Shown here: in pieces, positions 7,461-16,698 of the stretch | How positions within the stretch are numbered: the first letter of the stretch is position 1 | Layout: each line of letters begins with the position of its first letter | Assembly (NCBI GenBank): GCA_050949165.1 | Contig: JBMNFF010000003.1 | Location: 62,001 to 126,000 of the forward strand | Direction of reading: 5' to 3' | DNA length: 64,000 nt | Source of the DNA: DAIOXA01 sp050949165 | Lineage (GTDB): Bacteria; Bacillota; Proteinivoracia; UBA4975 | The notes under the pieces: generated by a model | Told to the model about the DNA's origin: nothing | What the model saw: only the letters and a program-made list of their open reading frames with translations | The model's database searches: none | Translations under genes and position numbers: made by a program

Positions 7461-8396
7461 ATGAGAGGAAAATCTTTTATCGCCCTCTTGCTGGTGATTA
7501 CTTTTCTCTTGCCCGGCTGCGTCATCGAATTCACCGACGATTCGGGACCGCCGTCCCAGCCGGACCCAGAGTACCGGATAGTGTTTCCCGTGCGGAACTT
7601 CCAGAACTATATAGAGCTGGCCCGGGCCAATGCCGGCGACCTGGACACCTTGTATTGGGAAAATGTCCTGGGCCCCATCCAATGGGAGCTGGACCAGACC
7701 GAGAGCGGCATTGACATAACCAAGTACCATCAGACCATCCGCAACTTGGATGAACTGGAGCATGCCCTGAACCAGCTCAGTGCCGCCAATGTGGCCGGCA
7801 TCGTCAAAGCCGCCCTCCTGGAGAGCGCTAAGCACTTTCAGGGCTCCGATACCACCGTCTACATCATCCCCTGCAACCCCGACGATGCCTTTACCCGGGA
7901 CAGCATGCGCGGGGTGCGGGGCGTCTCCGGCCTGGGCTGCGGCAATACCATCATCGCCGTCAACCCGCAAGGCATTGGCTGGCAGGAGACCCTGCCCTAT
8001 GTGGTGGCCCACGAATACCATCATGTCACCTGGGGCATCCGCCACCTCCACAATTGGGAAGGGAATATCCTGGATGTGCTGGTTATGGAGGGCAGGGCCG
8101 ACGCCTTCGCCGACATCGTCTACCCCGGCCTGACAGTCCCCTGGACCCACTCTCTGCCCAAAGAGCACGAGCGGCGGGTGTGGCAGTTCCTGCGCGAGGA
8201 AATTTACAGCACTGATCTGGACTATGCCAAGGAAATCACTCAAGATGAATACTGGTCCGGCTATGCCATCGGCTACCACATCGTCCAGATCTTCATGGAA
8301 AACAATCCCCAGGCCAGCGTCGATGAGTGGACGGAAATGAAGTCCTCGGAGCTCTTTGCCGCCAGCGGCTATGAGGAGTGGTTGGCAACTGAATAG
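7461..8396 (+). CDS. DUF2268-type predicted zinc protease, lipoprotein
   Basis: A 311-residue exported lipoprotein: signal peptide ending in the lipobox LPGC with the lipidated cysteine at residue 20. The catalytic region contains HEYHH (H184-H188, an HExxH zinc motif) and, further on, EGRADAFAD, which supplies the third ligand pattern of the DUF2268 family. It should sit on the outer face of the membrane and cleave proteins or peptides; no substrate is known. Start ATG follows GCGGGGGTAGCAC. It is monocistronic. Its end is only about 25 bp from the left end of the conjugative element, but the gene is intact. Confidence 0.82.
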   Translation: MRGKSFIALLLVITFLLPGCVIEFTDDSGPPSQPDPEYRIVFPVRNFQNYIELARANAGDLDTLYWENVLGPIQWELDQTESGIDITKYHQTIRNLDELEHALNQLSAANVAGIVKAALLESAKHFQGSDTTVYIIPCNPDDAFTRDSMRGVRGVSGLGCGNTIIAVNPQGIGWQETLPYVVAHEYHHVTWGIRHLHNWEGNILDVLVMEGRADAFADIVYPGLTVPWTHSLPKEHERRVWQFLREEIYSTDLDYAKEITQDEYWSGYAIGYHIVQIFMENNPQASVDEWTEMKSSELFAASGYEEWLATE

Positions 8397-8421
8397 ACCG
8401 GCGCACAAAATAATGAGGTGT

Positions 8422-8431
8422 GATAGCGATA
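8422..8431 (+). repeat. Left terminal inverted repeat of the element (putative)
   Basis: GATAGCGATA, matching in inverted orientation TATCGCTATC at 34966-34975. It lies between the last chromosomal gene (ends 8396) and the first element hairpin (8511). Confidence 0.5.
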
Positions 8432-8510
8432 GCGGCAAAAAGCTAATAAAATCAATGGTTTTGCGGACAGCGGATAGACAGGGAATGTGTTAAAAACTGA
8501 ATACGCATAC

Positions 8511-8560
8511 AAACGGCGTTACCTTAACCCCTTTGGGGGAGAAAGTAACGCCGTTTTTTT
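8511..8560 (+). terminator. Strong hairpin with T-tract at the element's left end
   Basis: A stem of about 14 bp built from AAACGGCGTTAC and GTAACGCCGTTT with a CCCC/GGGG sub-stem in the loop, followed by seven T. It can stop transcription entering from the chromosome, or act as a leader hairpin for the 8590 gene 30 nt downstream. Confidence 0.75.
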
Positions 8561-8589
8561 ATGCCCGCAGGAAAGGAGGTGCAGCCGGA

Positions 8590-8808
8590 ATGTATTTCAC
8601 AAAGGGCAAGCAGCGGGCGTTTGAATTGCTCATGCAGCAGAAGCCGGGATTTGACCGCTATCAATCCGGTTGTGCCGGAGATGATGAAGATTGCGGCACT
8701 TGCCGTTTCTACCGCCCCGGGTGGAAATATGAGTTTTGCGTTTTCAAAGAGTGTCCCTATTGCCCCGGCAAAAGGACGCGGAAAACGCACGCCAGCATGG
8801 ACAAATAG
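8590..8808 (+). CDS. Small cysteine-rich element protein, unknown function
   Basis: A 72-residue protein with eight cysteines in the pattern SGCAGDDEDCGTCRFY, FCVF, CPYCPGK, suggesting a metal site. Similar small Cys-rich proteins open the conjugation module of many Firmicutes Tn1549-like elements, but no function is known. The ATG at 8590 has a near-perfect AAAGGAGG ribosome site. The following 128 bp (8809-8936) holds no gene but contains the 26-nt inverted repeat at 8887-8912. Confidence 0.72.
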   Translation: MYFTKGKQRAFELLMQQKPGFDRYQSGCAGDDEDCGTCRFYRPGWKYEFCVFKECPYCPGKRTRKTHASMDK

Positions 8809-8886
8809 ACGGGCAAAAGCCCTTGTGCCATGCGGCTTTGCAGACGCGAAAACGGCAAAGGGCATATTGCAATACCAAAACAGCCG

Positions 8887-8912
8887 AAAACGGCTTTCTA
8901 ATTGTCCACGCA
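8887..8912 (+). repeat. 26-nt repeat, copy 1 (inverted copy at 27555-27580)
   Basis: A 26-nt stretch beginning AAAACGGCTTTCTAATTG is found here, 25 nt before the ATG of the HTH protein, and in inverse orientation at 27555-27580. At this copy the preceding bases also form a hairpin, AGCCG-AAAA-CGGCT. Confidence 0.8.
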
Positions 8913-8936
8913 TACCAAGAGAGGAAGTGAGGAAAT

Positions 8937-9881
8937 ATGGCAGTTTTCAGAGTGGAGCGAAATACGGGATATACCGTTATGAGCAACCACCACTTGCGAA
9001 ACAAGGAATTGTCCTTAAAGGCAAAGGGCTTGTTGTCGCAAATGCTTTCGCTGCCCGAAGATTGGGATTATACCCTTGCGGGCTTATCCCATATCAACCG
9101 GGAGAAGATCGACGCAATCCGCGAAGCGGTAAAGGAACTCGAAAAAGCCGGATATATCGTGCGCAGCCGGGAGCGCGACGAAAAGGGACGCTTGCGGGGC
9201 GCAGATTACGTCATATACGAGCAGCCGCAGCCGCGAGAGCCGGAAGCAGCTACCAGCGGCGGACAGCCGCCTATATTGGATTTACCTACATTGGAAAATC
9301 CAACATTGGATAATCCAACGTTGGAAAAACCTACGCAGGAAAAACCTACGTTGGAAAATCCAACGCAATTAAATAAAGATATATTAAGTAAAGAACAATC
9401 AATTACTGATTTATCAAGTACCGATTCCATTCCTTTCCATTCCCTAAACCCCTTGCCCTTTGCGCATGGCGAAGCGGCTACGCCGCCGGAAAGGAAAAGA
9501 ACGGAAGCGAAAAGCAATAGCGCAGTAGAGATTTACAGGGAGATTATCAAGGACAATATCGAATACGACCATCTCATTCAAAACTGCAAAATTGACAAAG
9601 ACCGTTTGGACGAGATTGTTGACCTTATGCTGGAAACCGTCTGCACAGCCCGAAAGACAATCCGTATTGCCGGGGACGACTACCCCGCCGAATTGGTGAA
9701 ATCCAAGTTTTTGAAGCTGAACAGCAGCCATATTGAGTTTGTTTTGGATTGCATGAGGGAGAACACAACCAAAGTGCGCAACATCAAGCAGTATCTAAAA
9801 GCGGTGCTGTTCAACGCGCCGAGTACCATTGACAGCTACTATACCGCCCTTGTCAATCACGACTTATACGGCGGCGAATGA
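8937..9881 (+). CDS. HTH / DUF6017-type replication-initiator-like protein
   Basis: A 314-residue protein. Residues 1-95 form a winged-helix-like domain (LSLKAKGLLSQMLSLPEDWDY, then AVKELEKAGYI), as in the RepA-N/DnaD-like HTH proteins that begin Tn1549-type conjugation modules. Residues 110-150 are a linker of five-residue repeats. Residues 190-314 match the C-terminal domain (DUF6017-like) of these proteins. It probably binds DNA and helps replicate the excised circle; this is inference from family and position. ATG start follows GAGAGGAAGTGAGGAAAT. First large gene of the conjugation operon. Confidence 0.75.
   Translation: MAVFRVERNTGYTVMSNHHLRNKELSLKAKGLLSQMLSLPEDWDYTLAGLSHINREKIDAIREAVKELEKAGYIVRSRERDEKGRLRGADYVIYEQPQPREPEAATSGGQPPILDLPTLENPTLDNPTLEKPTQEKPTLENPTQLNKDILSKEQSITDLSSTDSIPFHSLNPLPFAHGEAATPPERKRTEAKSNSAVEIYREIIKDNIEYDHLIQNCKIDKDRLDEIVDLMLETVCTARKTIRIAGDDYPAELVKSKFLKLNSSHIEFVLDCMRENTTKVRNIKQYLKAVLFNAPSTIDSYYTALVNHDLYGGE
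9284..9369 (+). repeat. In-frame 15-bp tandem repeat coding PTLEN-type pentapeptides
   Basis: About six 15-bp units in frame encode PTLEN, PTLDN, PTLEK, PTQEK, PTLEN and PTQLN, forming the linker of the HTH protein. Units differ at one to three bases. Such runs change length readily by slippage. Confidence 0.9.
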
Positions 9882-9917
9882 GCATAGCCGCACTTTACCG
9901 GGAAAGGAGTTGATACC

Positions 9918-10391
9918 TTGCAGGAGGAAGTAACCCAAAAAACGATTGCCCTATACGTCAAAGTGGGAAAAGGCGCGGCGCGGCTTACCGAACAGGCGTT
10001 ACAGAAAGCAATCCAAAAGTTTTTGGAGCAGAAAAGCAAACCCGCGCATGGGAAACAGACCATGCGGCAGCTTATGAAGCAGAACGCGGGTGTTTCCAAC
10101 ATCGAGATCACCGACAGCAATATTAAAGCCTTTGAGAGTACGGCGAAGAAATACAACATAGATTTTTCGCTAAAAAAGGTTAAGGGCGAGCAGACCCGTT
10201 ACCTTGTGTTTTTCAAAGGCCGGGACGCGGACGTTATGACCGCAGCGTTTCAAGAGTTTTCCGCAAAGAAGCTGAACCGGGAGAAAAAGCCCTCTATCCG
10301 CAAAGCCCTTGCCGCTGCAAAGGACAAGGCGAAGCAGCTTAACGCCGCCCGCGACAAGGTAAAGAAAATGGACAGGGGGCGCGAGATATGA
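9918..10391 (+). CDS. pcfB: PcfB family (DUF3801) conjugation protein
   Basis: A 157-residue protein of the PcfB/DUF3801 family: an N-terminal helical part (VGKGAARLTEQALQKAI), a central FFKGRDADVMTAAFQEF motif and a highly basic C-terminus. In Enterococcus conjugative plasmids PcfB sits next to the VirD4-type coupling protein and helps deliver the relaxase-DNA complex. Here too it directly precedes virD4, overlapping by 4 nt (ATGA). Start is a TTG at 9918 with GGAAAGGAG upstream. Confidence 0.88.
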   Translation: MQEEVTQKTIALYVKVGKGAARLTEQALQKAIQKFLEQKSKPAHGKQTMRQLMKQNAGVSNIEITDSNIKAFESTAKKYNIDFSLKKVKGEQTRYLVFFKGRDADVMTAAFQEFSAKKLNREKKPSIRKALAAAKDKAKQLNAARDKVKKMDRGREI

Positions 10392-12169
10392 AGCAGATCA
10401 ACTACAAAAAGCTGATACTTCCGAATATCCCCTATGTGTTCTTTGTCTATCTCTTTGATAAAGTCGGACAGGCGGTGCGGCTTGCCCCCGGCGCGGATAT
10501 TTCTGCAAAGATACTGAATATCACACAAGGATTTTCCGCAGCCTTTGAAAACGCCTTGCCGAGCGTTTACCCGTTGGATTTGCTTGTCGGCATTGTCGGT
10601 GCGGTGATTATCCGCTTGATAGTCTATGTCAAAGGGAAAAACGCGAAGAAATACCGCAAGGGCGCGGAGTACGGCTCTGCCCGATGGGGAAACGCCGAAG
10701 ATATAAAGCCCTACATAGACCCGGATTTCCAAAACAACATCATTTTGACGCAGACGGAACGGCTTACCATGAACAGCCGCCCGAAGCAGCCGAAGTACGC
10801 GAGAAATAAGAACGTCGTCGTGATCGGCGGCAGCGGCAGCGGAAAAACAAGATTTTTTGTCAAACCTAATCTAATGCAGCTTCATTCCTCTTACGTCTTA
10901 ACCGACCCGAAAGGTACGGTTTTGATTGAGTGCGGGAAGCTGCTGCAACGGGCGGGCTACCGCATTAAGGTACTGAATACGATTAACTTCAAAAAATCTA
11001 TGCACTACAACCCCTTTGTGTATATCCGCAGCGAGAAAGATATTTTGAAGCTGGTAAATACGTTGATAGCGAATACCAAAGGTGAGGGAGAAAAAAGCGC
11101 GGAGGATTTTTGGGTAAAGGCAGAACGGCTTTTGTATTGCGCGTTGGTGGGCTACATCTGGTACGAAGCCCCCGCCGAGGAAATGAACTTTATTACCCTG
11201 TTGGAACTTATCAACGCCAGCGAAGCCCGCGAGGACGACGAGGAATATCAAAGCCCCGTCGATTTGCTGTTTGCCGACTTGGAAGAACGCGACCCCGACC
11301 ATTTCGCGGTGAAGCAGTACCGAAAATATAAATTGGCGGCGGGCAAAACCGCAAAATCAATCCTCATTTCTTGCGGTGCGAGGCTCGCTCCTTTTGATAT
11401 AAAGGAATTGCGCGATCTTATGTCCTACGACGAATTAGAACTTGACACGTTAGGCGACAGAAAAACAGCTTTGTTTTTGATTATGAGCGATACGGACAGC
11501 ACGTTTAATTTTGTTATCGCTATGCTGCAATCGCAGTTATTTAATCTCTTGTGCGACAAGGCCGACGACGAATACGGCGGCAAGCTGCCGGTTCATGTTC
11601 GCTGCCTGTTAGACGAGTTTGCAAACATTGGACAAATCCCGCAGTTTGAAAAATTGATTGCCACAATCCGCAGCCGGGAAATCTCGGCTTCTATCATTCT
11701 GCAATCGCAGAGCCAGCTAAAAGCCATTTACAAGGACGCGGCAGAAATCATACTTGACAATGCCGACAGCACCTTGTTTTTGGGAGGGCGCGGGAAAAAT
11801 GCAAAGGATATTTCGGAGAACTTGGGACGTGAAACAATCGACAGTTTCAACACTTCCGAAAATCGCGGCACGCAGGTTTCTCATGGCCTCAATTATCAGA
11901 AATTGGGAAAGGAGTTGATGACACAGGACGAAATCGCAGTTATGGACGGAGGAAAATGTATTTTGCAGTTGCGCGGCGTGCGCCCCTTTTTCAGCGATAA
12001 GTACGATATAACGCAGCACCCGAACTACAAATACCTTTCCGACTTCGACAAGAAAAACGCTTTTGACGTTGAACGGTATATGTCCACCCGTCCGGCAATC
12101 GTAAAGCCCGACGAACCCTTTGACATATACGAAATAGATTTGTCCGACGAGGACGCAGCCGCCGAATAA
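10388..12169 (+). CDS. virD4: VirD4/TraG-type conjugal coupling ATPase
   Basis: A 593-residue type IV coupling protein. Two N-terminal membrane helices (about 10-30 and 55-80) anchor a cytoplasmic ATPase with Walker A GGSGSGKT near residue 147 and Walker B LLDEF near 409. It links the relaxosome to the mating channel and drives DNA transfer. Start overlaps pcfB by 4 nt, a translationally coupled arrangement. Length and motifs are complete. No frameshift. Confidence 0.95.
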   Translation: MKQINYKKLILPNIPYVFFVYLFDKVGQAVRLAPGADISAKILNITQGFSAAFENALPSVYPLDLLVGIVGAVIIRLIVYVKGKNAKKYRKGAEYGSARWGNAEDIKPYIDPDFQNNIILTQTERLTMNSRPKQPKYARNKNVVVIGGSGSGKTRFFVKPNLMQLHSSYVLTDPKGTVLIECGKLLQRAGYRIKVLNTINFKKSMHYNPFVYIRSEKDILKLVNTLIANTKGEGEKSAEDFWVKAERLLYCALVGYIWYEAPAEEMNFITLLELINASEAREDDEEYQSPVDLLFADLEERDPDHFAVKQYRKYKLAAGKTAKSILISCGARLAPFDIKELRDLMSYDELELDTLGDRKTALFLIMSDTDSTFNFVIAMLQSQLFNLLCDKADDEYGGKLPVHVRCLLDEFANIGQIPQFEKLIATIRSREISASIILQSQSQLKAIYKDAAEIILDNADSTLFLGGRGKNAKDISENLGRETIDSFNTSENRGTQVSHGLNYQKLGKELMTQDEIAVMDGGKCILQLRGVRPFFSDKYDITQHPNYKYLSDFDKKNAFDVERYMSTRPAIVKPDEPFDIYEIDLSDEDAAAE

Positions 12170-12236
12170 AAACGGCGGCATTTTTATTTCCAACAACATT
12201 TTTTGAGCCGTTTTAGCGGCAGAAAGCGAGGTTTAT

Positions 12237-12452
12237 ATGGATTTTTTCAACAGCGCAGTTGACGTATTGCAGACTTTGGTAATCGCGCTTGGCGCAGGAC
12301 TTGGCATTTGGGGCGGCATTAACCTCATGGAGGGGTACGGCAACGATAACCCCGGCGCGAAGTCGCAGGGCATGAAACAGTTGATGGCGGGCGGCGGCGT
12401 TGCCCTTATCGGCCTTACCCTTGTCCCGCTGCTCTCCGGCCTGTTTGGATAA
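12237..12452 (+). CDS. Maff2 family small membrane protein
   Basis: A 71-residue protein with two membrane helices (about 12-30 and 48-68) separated by EGYGNDNPGAKSQGMKQL, the hallmark of the Maff2 family. These small proteins are always found between the coupling protein and VirB6-like protein in this element class and may be VirB2/VirB3-like channel parts. Start ATG follows AAGCGAGG. Confidence 0.88.
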   Translation: MDFFNSAVDVLQTLVIALGAGLGIWGGINLMEGYGNDNPGAKSQGMKQLMAGGGVALIGLTLVPLLSGLFG

Positions 12453-12475
12453 TGCCACAAACTAACACTACCCGC

Positions 12476-12506
12476 CGCGCTCTCCCGCTTCACGCGGGAG
12501 GGCGCG
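12476..12506 (+). other. GC-rich intra-operon hairpin
   Basis: A stem of about 12 bp (CGCGC/GCGCG plus CTCCCGC/GCGGGAG) lies between the Maff2 and VirB6-like genes and lacks a T-tract. It is probably an mRNA stabiliser or processing site that sets expression of the upstream small protein apart from the downstream genes. Confidence 0.6.
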
Positions 12507-12525
12507 GGAAAGGAGGGATTAGCTT

Positions 12526-13389
12526 TTGATATGGCAGATGATTGAAGATTGGTTTCGCGGCATTTTGACAGACGGAATACTCTCTAATCTCTCCGGGCTG
12601 TTCGACAGCGTAAATACAGAGGTTGGAGAAATCGCAACGCAAGTCGGCACAACCCCCGCCGGGTGGAACGCGGGCATATTCAATATGATACGCAGCCTAT
12701 CGGAAAACGTCATTGTGCCGATTGCGGGCGTTATCATTACCTTTGTCATGTGCTACGAACTAATCCAGCTTGTAATTGAGAAAAACAATCTGCACGATCT
12801 CGACACTTGGATTTTCTTCAAGTGGATTTTCAAAACCTTTGTTGCGGTGCTGCTGGTAACAAATACTTGGAACATCGTCATGGGCGTATTTGACATTACA
12901 CAGAGCGTCGTCAACGACAGCGCGGGCGTTATCATATCCGACACAAGCATAGATATTGCAACCGTTATCACCGATATAGAAGCAAAGCTGGACGCTATGA
13001 GCGTCGGCGGGCTTTTGGGGCTATGGTTTCAATCACTCTTTGTGGGGCTTACCATGAAAGCGTTGTCTATCTGTATCATGCTGGTGGTGTACGGGCGCAT
13101 GATTGAAATATACCTTGTAACGAGTATCGCCCCTATCCCCGTTGCGACAATGGTAAATCGTGAATGGGGCGGCATGGGACAGAACTACTTAAAATCCTTG
13201 CTTGCCCTCGGTTTTCAGGCTTTTCTAATTCTTGTGTGCGTCGGTATTTATGCGGTTTTGATACAGACAATCGCAGCAACCGATGACATATCCGGCGCGA
13301 TCTGGTCTTGCATGGGCTATACCGTCCTCTTGTGTTTTACGCTTTTCAAAACGGGAAGCCTTGCAAAATCCGTATTCAGCGCGCATTAA
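12526..13389 (+). CDS. VirB6/TrbL-like conjugal transfer membrane protein (CD1112 type)
   Basis: A 287-residue polytopic membrane protein with about six hydrophobic segments and the motif YLVTSIAPIPVATMVNREWGG characteristic of the CD1112-type VirB6/TrbL family. It would form part of the inner-membrane mating channel. Start is TTG at 12526 with AAAGGAGGG 9 nt upstream. It lies between Maff2 and the MT-A70 gene. Confidence 0.88.
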   Translation: MIWQMIEDWFRGILTDGILSNLSGLFDSVNTEVGEIATQVGTTPAGWNAGIFNMIRSLSENVIVPIAGVIITFVMCYELIQLVIEKNNLHDLDTWIFFKWIFKTFVAVLLVTNTWNIVMGVFDITQSVVNDSAGVIISDTSIDIATVITDIEAKLDAMSVGGLLGLWFQSLFVGLTMKALSICIMLVVYGRMIEIYLVTSIAPIPVATMVNREWGGMGQNYLKSLLALGFQAFLILVCVGIYAVLIQTIAATDDISGAIWSCMGYTVLLCFTLFKTGSLAKSVFSAH

Positions 13390-13399
13390 GGGGGTGCAG

Positions 13400-13948
13400 A
13401 TGAAGAAATACAAAATCATTTACGCCGATCCCCCTTGGAGATACGCGAGAAGCAAGGTACAGGGCGCAGCGGAAAAGCACTATCCCACTATGAGTATTGA
13501 GGAACTTTGCGCTTTACCCGTCAAAGAAATTGCGGATAAGGACTGTATTTTATTCCTATGGGCGACGTTCCCGCAGCTTAAAGAAGCGTTGCAGTTAATC
13601 AAGGCTTGGGGATTTACCTATAAATCCGTTGCCTTTGTATGGTTAAAGCAAAATCGGAAATCGCCCACTTGGTTTTATGGCTTGGGCTTTTGGACGCGAG
13701 GAAATGCGGAAATCTGCTTGCTTGCTACCAAAGGACACCCGAAGCGACAATCAAACAAGGTACATCAATTTATTATTTCCCCTGTTGAGCAGCACAGCAA
13801 AAAGCCGGATATAACGCGGGAAAAGATACTTGCCCTTATGGGCGACCTACCGCGTATTGAACTGTTTGCAAGGCAGCATACCCCTGGTTGGGACGTATGG
13901 GGAAATGAAATCAAAAGCGACATACGGTTTGCCGGAAAGGAGGTTTGA
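13400..13948 (+). CDS. MT-A70 family DNA N6-adenine methyltransferase
   Basis: A 182-residue protein with the catalytic DPPW motif at residues 10-13 (IIYADPPWRY) and the MT-A70 pattern (LWATFPQLKEAL, GNAEICLLATKG, RIELFARQ). It should methylate N6 of adenine in DNA; the recognition sequence cannot be predicted. No restriction enzyme gene is adjacent, so it is an orphan methylase, plausibly marking the element against host restriction. ATG follows AAGGGGGTG. It ends 1 nt before the prgI start and is embedded inside the transfer operon. Confidence 0.88.
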   Translation: MKKYKIIYADPPWRYARSKVQGAAEKHYPTMSIEELCALPVKEIADKDCILFLWATFPQLKEALQLIKAWGFTYKSVAFVWLKQNRKSPTWFYGLGFWTRGNAEICLLATKGHPKRQSNKVHQFIISPVEQHSKKPDITREKILALMGDLPRIELFARQHTPGWDVWGNEIKSDIRFAGKEV

Positions 13949-13949
13949 A

Positions 13950-14342
13950 ATGGCGTATGTAACCGTCCCAAAGGATTTAACCAAAATCAAGAGCAAGGTA
14001 ATGTTCAACCTTACCAAAAGACAATTACTCTGTTTCGGCGCGGCGGTGGCTATCGGGCTACCGCTATTCTTTTTGACAAAGGACAGCGCGGGAACGACAA
14101 CGGCGGCTTTGTGCATGGTGCTTGCCATGCTGCCCATGTTCCTACTCGCTATGTACGAGAAGAACGGGCAACCGCTGGAAGTGATTATACGGCAATTTGT
14201 GGAAGTGAAGTTTCTTCGCCCCAAAGAGCGACCTTATCAGACCAACAATTTTTATACCGCCCTTGCGCGGCAGGAGCGATTAGATAAGGAGGTACGGGCG
14301 ATTGTCAAAGGAAAAGGGAAAGACCCAAAACAAAAAGCGTAA
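13950..14342 (+). CDS. prgI: PrgI family conjugation protein
   Basis: A 130-residue protein with a short basic N-terminus (MAYVTVPKDL), two close membrane helices (about 27-43 and 48-68) and a basic cytoplasmic tail, as in PrgI/VirB3-like proteins that precede VirB4. Its last 41 nt overlap the virB4 reading frame, which is typical for this pair. ATG follows GGAAAGGAGG. Confidence 0.9.
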   Translation: MAYVTVPKDLTKIKSKVMFNLTKRQLLCFGAAVAIGLPLFFLTKDSAGTTTAALCMVLAMLPMFLLAMYEKNGQPLEVIIRQFVEVKFLRPKERPYQTNNFYTALARQERLDKEVRAIVKGKGKDPKQKA

Positions 14343-16698
14343 ACTTACGCGGCAGGAAAAGAAACAGATCGACGCGCTTATCCGGCAGTCAAAGGGCGAC
14401 GGGAAGCCCCATACGGCGCAGGACAGCATACCGTTTGAACGAATGTATAAGGACGGGATTTGCCGCCTTGCAAACGGGCGGTATTCCAAGTGCATTGAGT
14501 TTGAAGATATTAACTATCAGCTTGCGCAGCCGGACGACAAGACCGCCATTTTTGAAGCCCTTTGCGATATGTATAACTCTTTTGACGCTTCTATCAGTGT
14601 GCAGCTTTCCTTAATCAGCCGCCATGCGAACAAGGAGGATTTCAAGAGCAGTATCACGATTGCCCCACAGAATGACGACTTTGACAGTATCAGAGCCGAA
14701 TACACCGAAATGCTGCAAACACAGCTTGAACGCGGCAACAACGGGCTTATCAAGACAAAGTTTCTCACCTTTACCATTGAAGCAAAAGATATTAAATCGG
14801 CGCGGGCGCGGCTTGCCCGTATCGAAACGGACACCCTCAACCATTTTAAGGTGATCGGCGCGGCGGCGCGGGTATTGGACGGGAAGCAGCGGCTTGAAGT
14901 GCTGCATGGGCTTTTCCACCCGGACGGGGAACGCTTCAACTTTGCGTGGGAATGGCTACCCGTAAGCGGCCTTTCCGTCAAAGACTTTATTGCCCCGTCC
15001 TCTTTCCGTTTTGGCGACGGGCGAATGTTTCAAATGGGCGGGAAGTTTGGCGCGGTTTCCTTTTTGCAGATTGCCGCGCCGGAACTTTCAGACCGTATGC
15101 TTGCCGACTTCATGGAAGCGGAAAACGGGATTGTCGTCAATCTGCACATTCAGAGTATCGACCACAACGAAGCGATCAAGACGATCAAGCGGAAAATCAC
15201 CGACCTTGACCGTATGAAAATCGAGGAACAGAAAAAGGCAATCCGCAGCGGCTACGATATGGATATAATTCCGTCCGACCTTGCCACCTACGGCGGCGAA
15301 GCGAAAAACCTTTTGCGGGATTTGCAGAGCCGGAACGAGCGAATGTTTTTGCTTACGCTGTTAGTTTTGAATGTGGCAGACACAAAGCAGAAATTGGACA
15401 ACGACGTATTTCAGGCCGCAAGTATCGCACAGAAATACAACTGTATGCTCACCCGCCTTGACTACCGGCAGGAACAGGGGCTTATGTCCTCTATCCCATT
15501 GGGCGAAAACCTAATCCAAATCCAGCGGGGCTTGACGACTTCCAGCACCGCCATTTTCGTCCCCTTTACGGTACAAGAGCTGTTCCAAAGCGGCGAAGCG
15601 TTGTATTACGGCTTAAACGCATTATCGAATAACATGATTTTGTGCGACAGGAAAAGGCTGAAGAACCCTAACGGCTTGATACTCGGCACACCCGGCAGCG
15701 GCAAGAGTTTTTCGGCAAAGCGCGAGATCACCAACGCTTTTCTCATTACCGCAGACGATATTATCATTTGCGACCCGGAAGCGGAATATTACCCCCTTGT
15801 GGAACGGCTGAAAGGGCAGGTTATCAAGGTTTCGCAGAACAGCACGCAGTACATTAACCCGATGGATATAAACCTCAATTACAGCGAGGGCGACACGCCC
15901 ATAGCCTTAAAGAGCGATTTTATCCTTTCCTTTTGCGAGTTGATTATGGGCGGCAAAAACGGGCTGGAAGCGGTTGAAAAGACTTTGATTGACCGCGCCG
16001 TTATCAGCGTGTACCGCAGCTACCTTGCAGACCCGAAGCCGGAGAATATGCCGATTTTGGGCGACCTCTACAATGAAATCAAGAAGCAGCCGGAAAAGGA
16101 AGCGCAGCGTATCGCGTCGGCATTGGAACTCTATGTAAATGGCAGTTTGAACGTGTTTAACCACCAAACAAACGTTGACATTCACAACCGCCTTGTCTGC
16201 TTTGATATTAAAGAACTCGGCACCCAGCTACGAAAACTCGGTATGCTCATTGTCCAAGATCAAGTTTGGAACAGAGTTACCATAAACCGCAGCGAAGGCA
16301 AGGCGACGCGGTACTATATCGACGAGTTTCATTTGCTGCTCAAAGAGGAACAGACCGCAGCGTACAGCGTTGAGATTTGGAAGCGTTTTAGAAAATGGGG
16401 CGGTATTCCGACAGGTATCACCCAAAACGTGAAAGATTTGTTATCGTCCCGCGAGGTGGAGAACATTTTTGAAAACAGCGATTTTGTGTATATGCTCAAC
16501 CAAGCCCAGGGCGACAGGGAAATCCTTGCAAAGCAGCTTAACATTTCGCAGCAGCAAATGACCTATGTAACCCATTCCGACGCGGGCGAGGGGCTTATCT
16601 TCTATGGCAACGTGATTTTGCCCTTTATTGACCGTTTCCCGCAAGATACGGAACTCTATCGTGTAATGACGACCAAACCCGGCGAGGTGTCGGCATGA
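14302..16698 (+). CDS. virB4: VirB4-type conjugation ATPase
   Basis: A 798-residue ATPase that powers assembly and operation of the mating channel. Walker A GTPGSGKS at about 462-469 and Walker B-type RYYIDEFHLLLK near 674. The N-terminal half is the CagE/TrbE-VirB4 domain. Start is TTG at 14302 after AAGGAGG, inside the prgI frame. It overlaps the following methyltransferase by 4 nt. Complete and uninterrupted. Confidence 0.94.
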   Translation: MSKEKGKTQNKKRKLTRQEKKQIDALIRQSKGDGKPHTAQDSIPFERMYKDGICRLANGRYSKCIEFEDINYQLAQPDDKTAIFEALCDMYNSFDASISVQLSLISRHANKEDFKSSITIAPQNDDFDSIRAEYTEMLQTQLERGNNGLIKTKFLTFTIEAKDIKSARARLARIETDTLNHFKVIGAAARVLDGKQRLEVLHGLFHPDGERFNFAWEWLPVSGLSVKDFIAPSSFRFGDGRMFQMGGKFGAVSFLQIAAPELSDRMLADFMEAENGIVVNLHIQSIDHNEAIKTIKRKITDLDRMKIEEQKKAIRSGYDMDIIPSDLATYGGEAKNLLRDLQSRNERMFLLTLLVLNVADTKQKLDNDVFQAASIAQKYNCMLTRLDYRQEQGLMSSIPLGENLIQIQRGLTTSSTAIFVPFTVQELFQSGEALYYGLNALSNNMILCDRKRLKNPNGLILGTPGSGKSFSAKREITNAFLITADDIIICDPEAEYYPLVERLKGQVIKVSQNSTQYINPMDINLNYSEGDTPIALKSDFILSFCELIMGGKNGLEAVEKTLIDRAVISVYRSYLADPKPENMPILGDLYNEIKKQPEKEAQRIASALELYVNGSLNVFNHQTNVDIHNRLVCFDIKELGTQLRKLGMLIVQDQVWNRVTINRSEGKATRYYIDEFHLLLKEEQTAAYSVEIWKRFRKWGGIPTGITQNVKDLLSSREVENIFENSDFVYMLNQAQGDREILAKQLNISQQQMTYVTHSDAGEGLIFYGNVILPFIDRFPQDTELYRVMTTKPGEVSA

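Noticed and set aside
8422..8431. Direct repeats at the element ends as a target-site duplication.
   Set aside because: I found an inverted but no convincing direct repeat; large serine recombinases leave only a 2-bp core, which cannot be fixed without an empty site.
7338..8438. A 366-codon minus-strand frame across the DUF2268 lipoprotein gene.
   Set aside because: Shadow of a gene with a clear signal peptide, lipobox and HEYHH motif on the plus strand.
9284..9369. Regular short repeats resembling a CRISPR array.
   Set aside because: The 15-bp units are in frame inside a coding linker and have no spacers.
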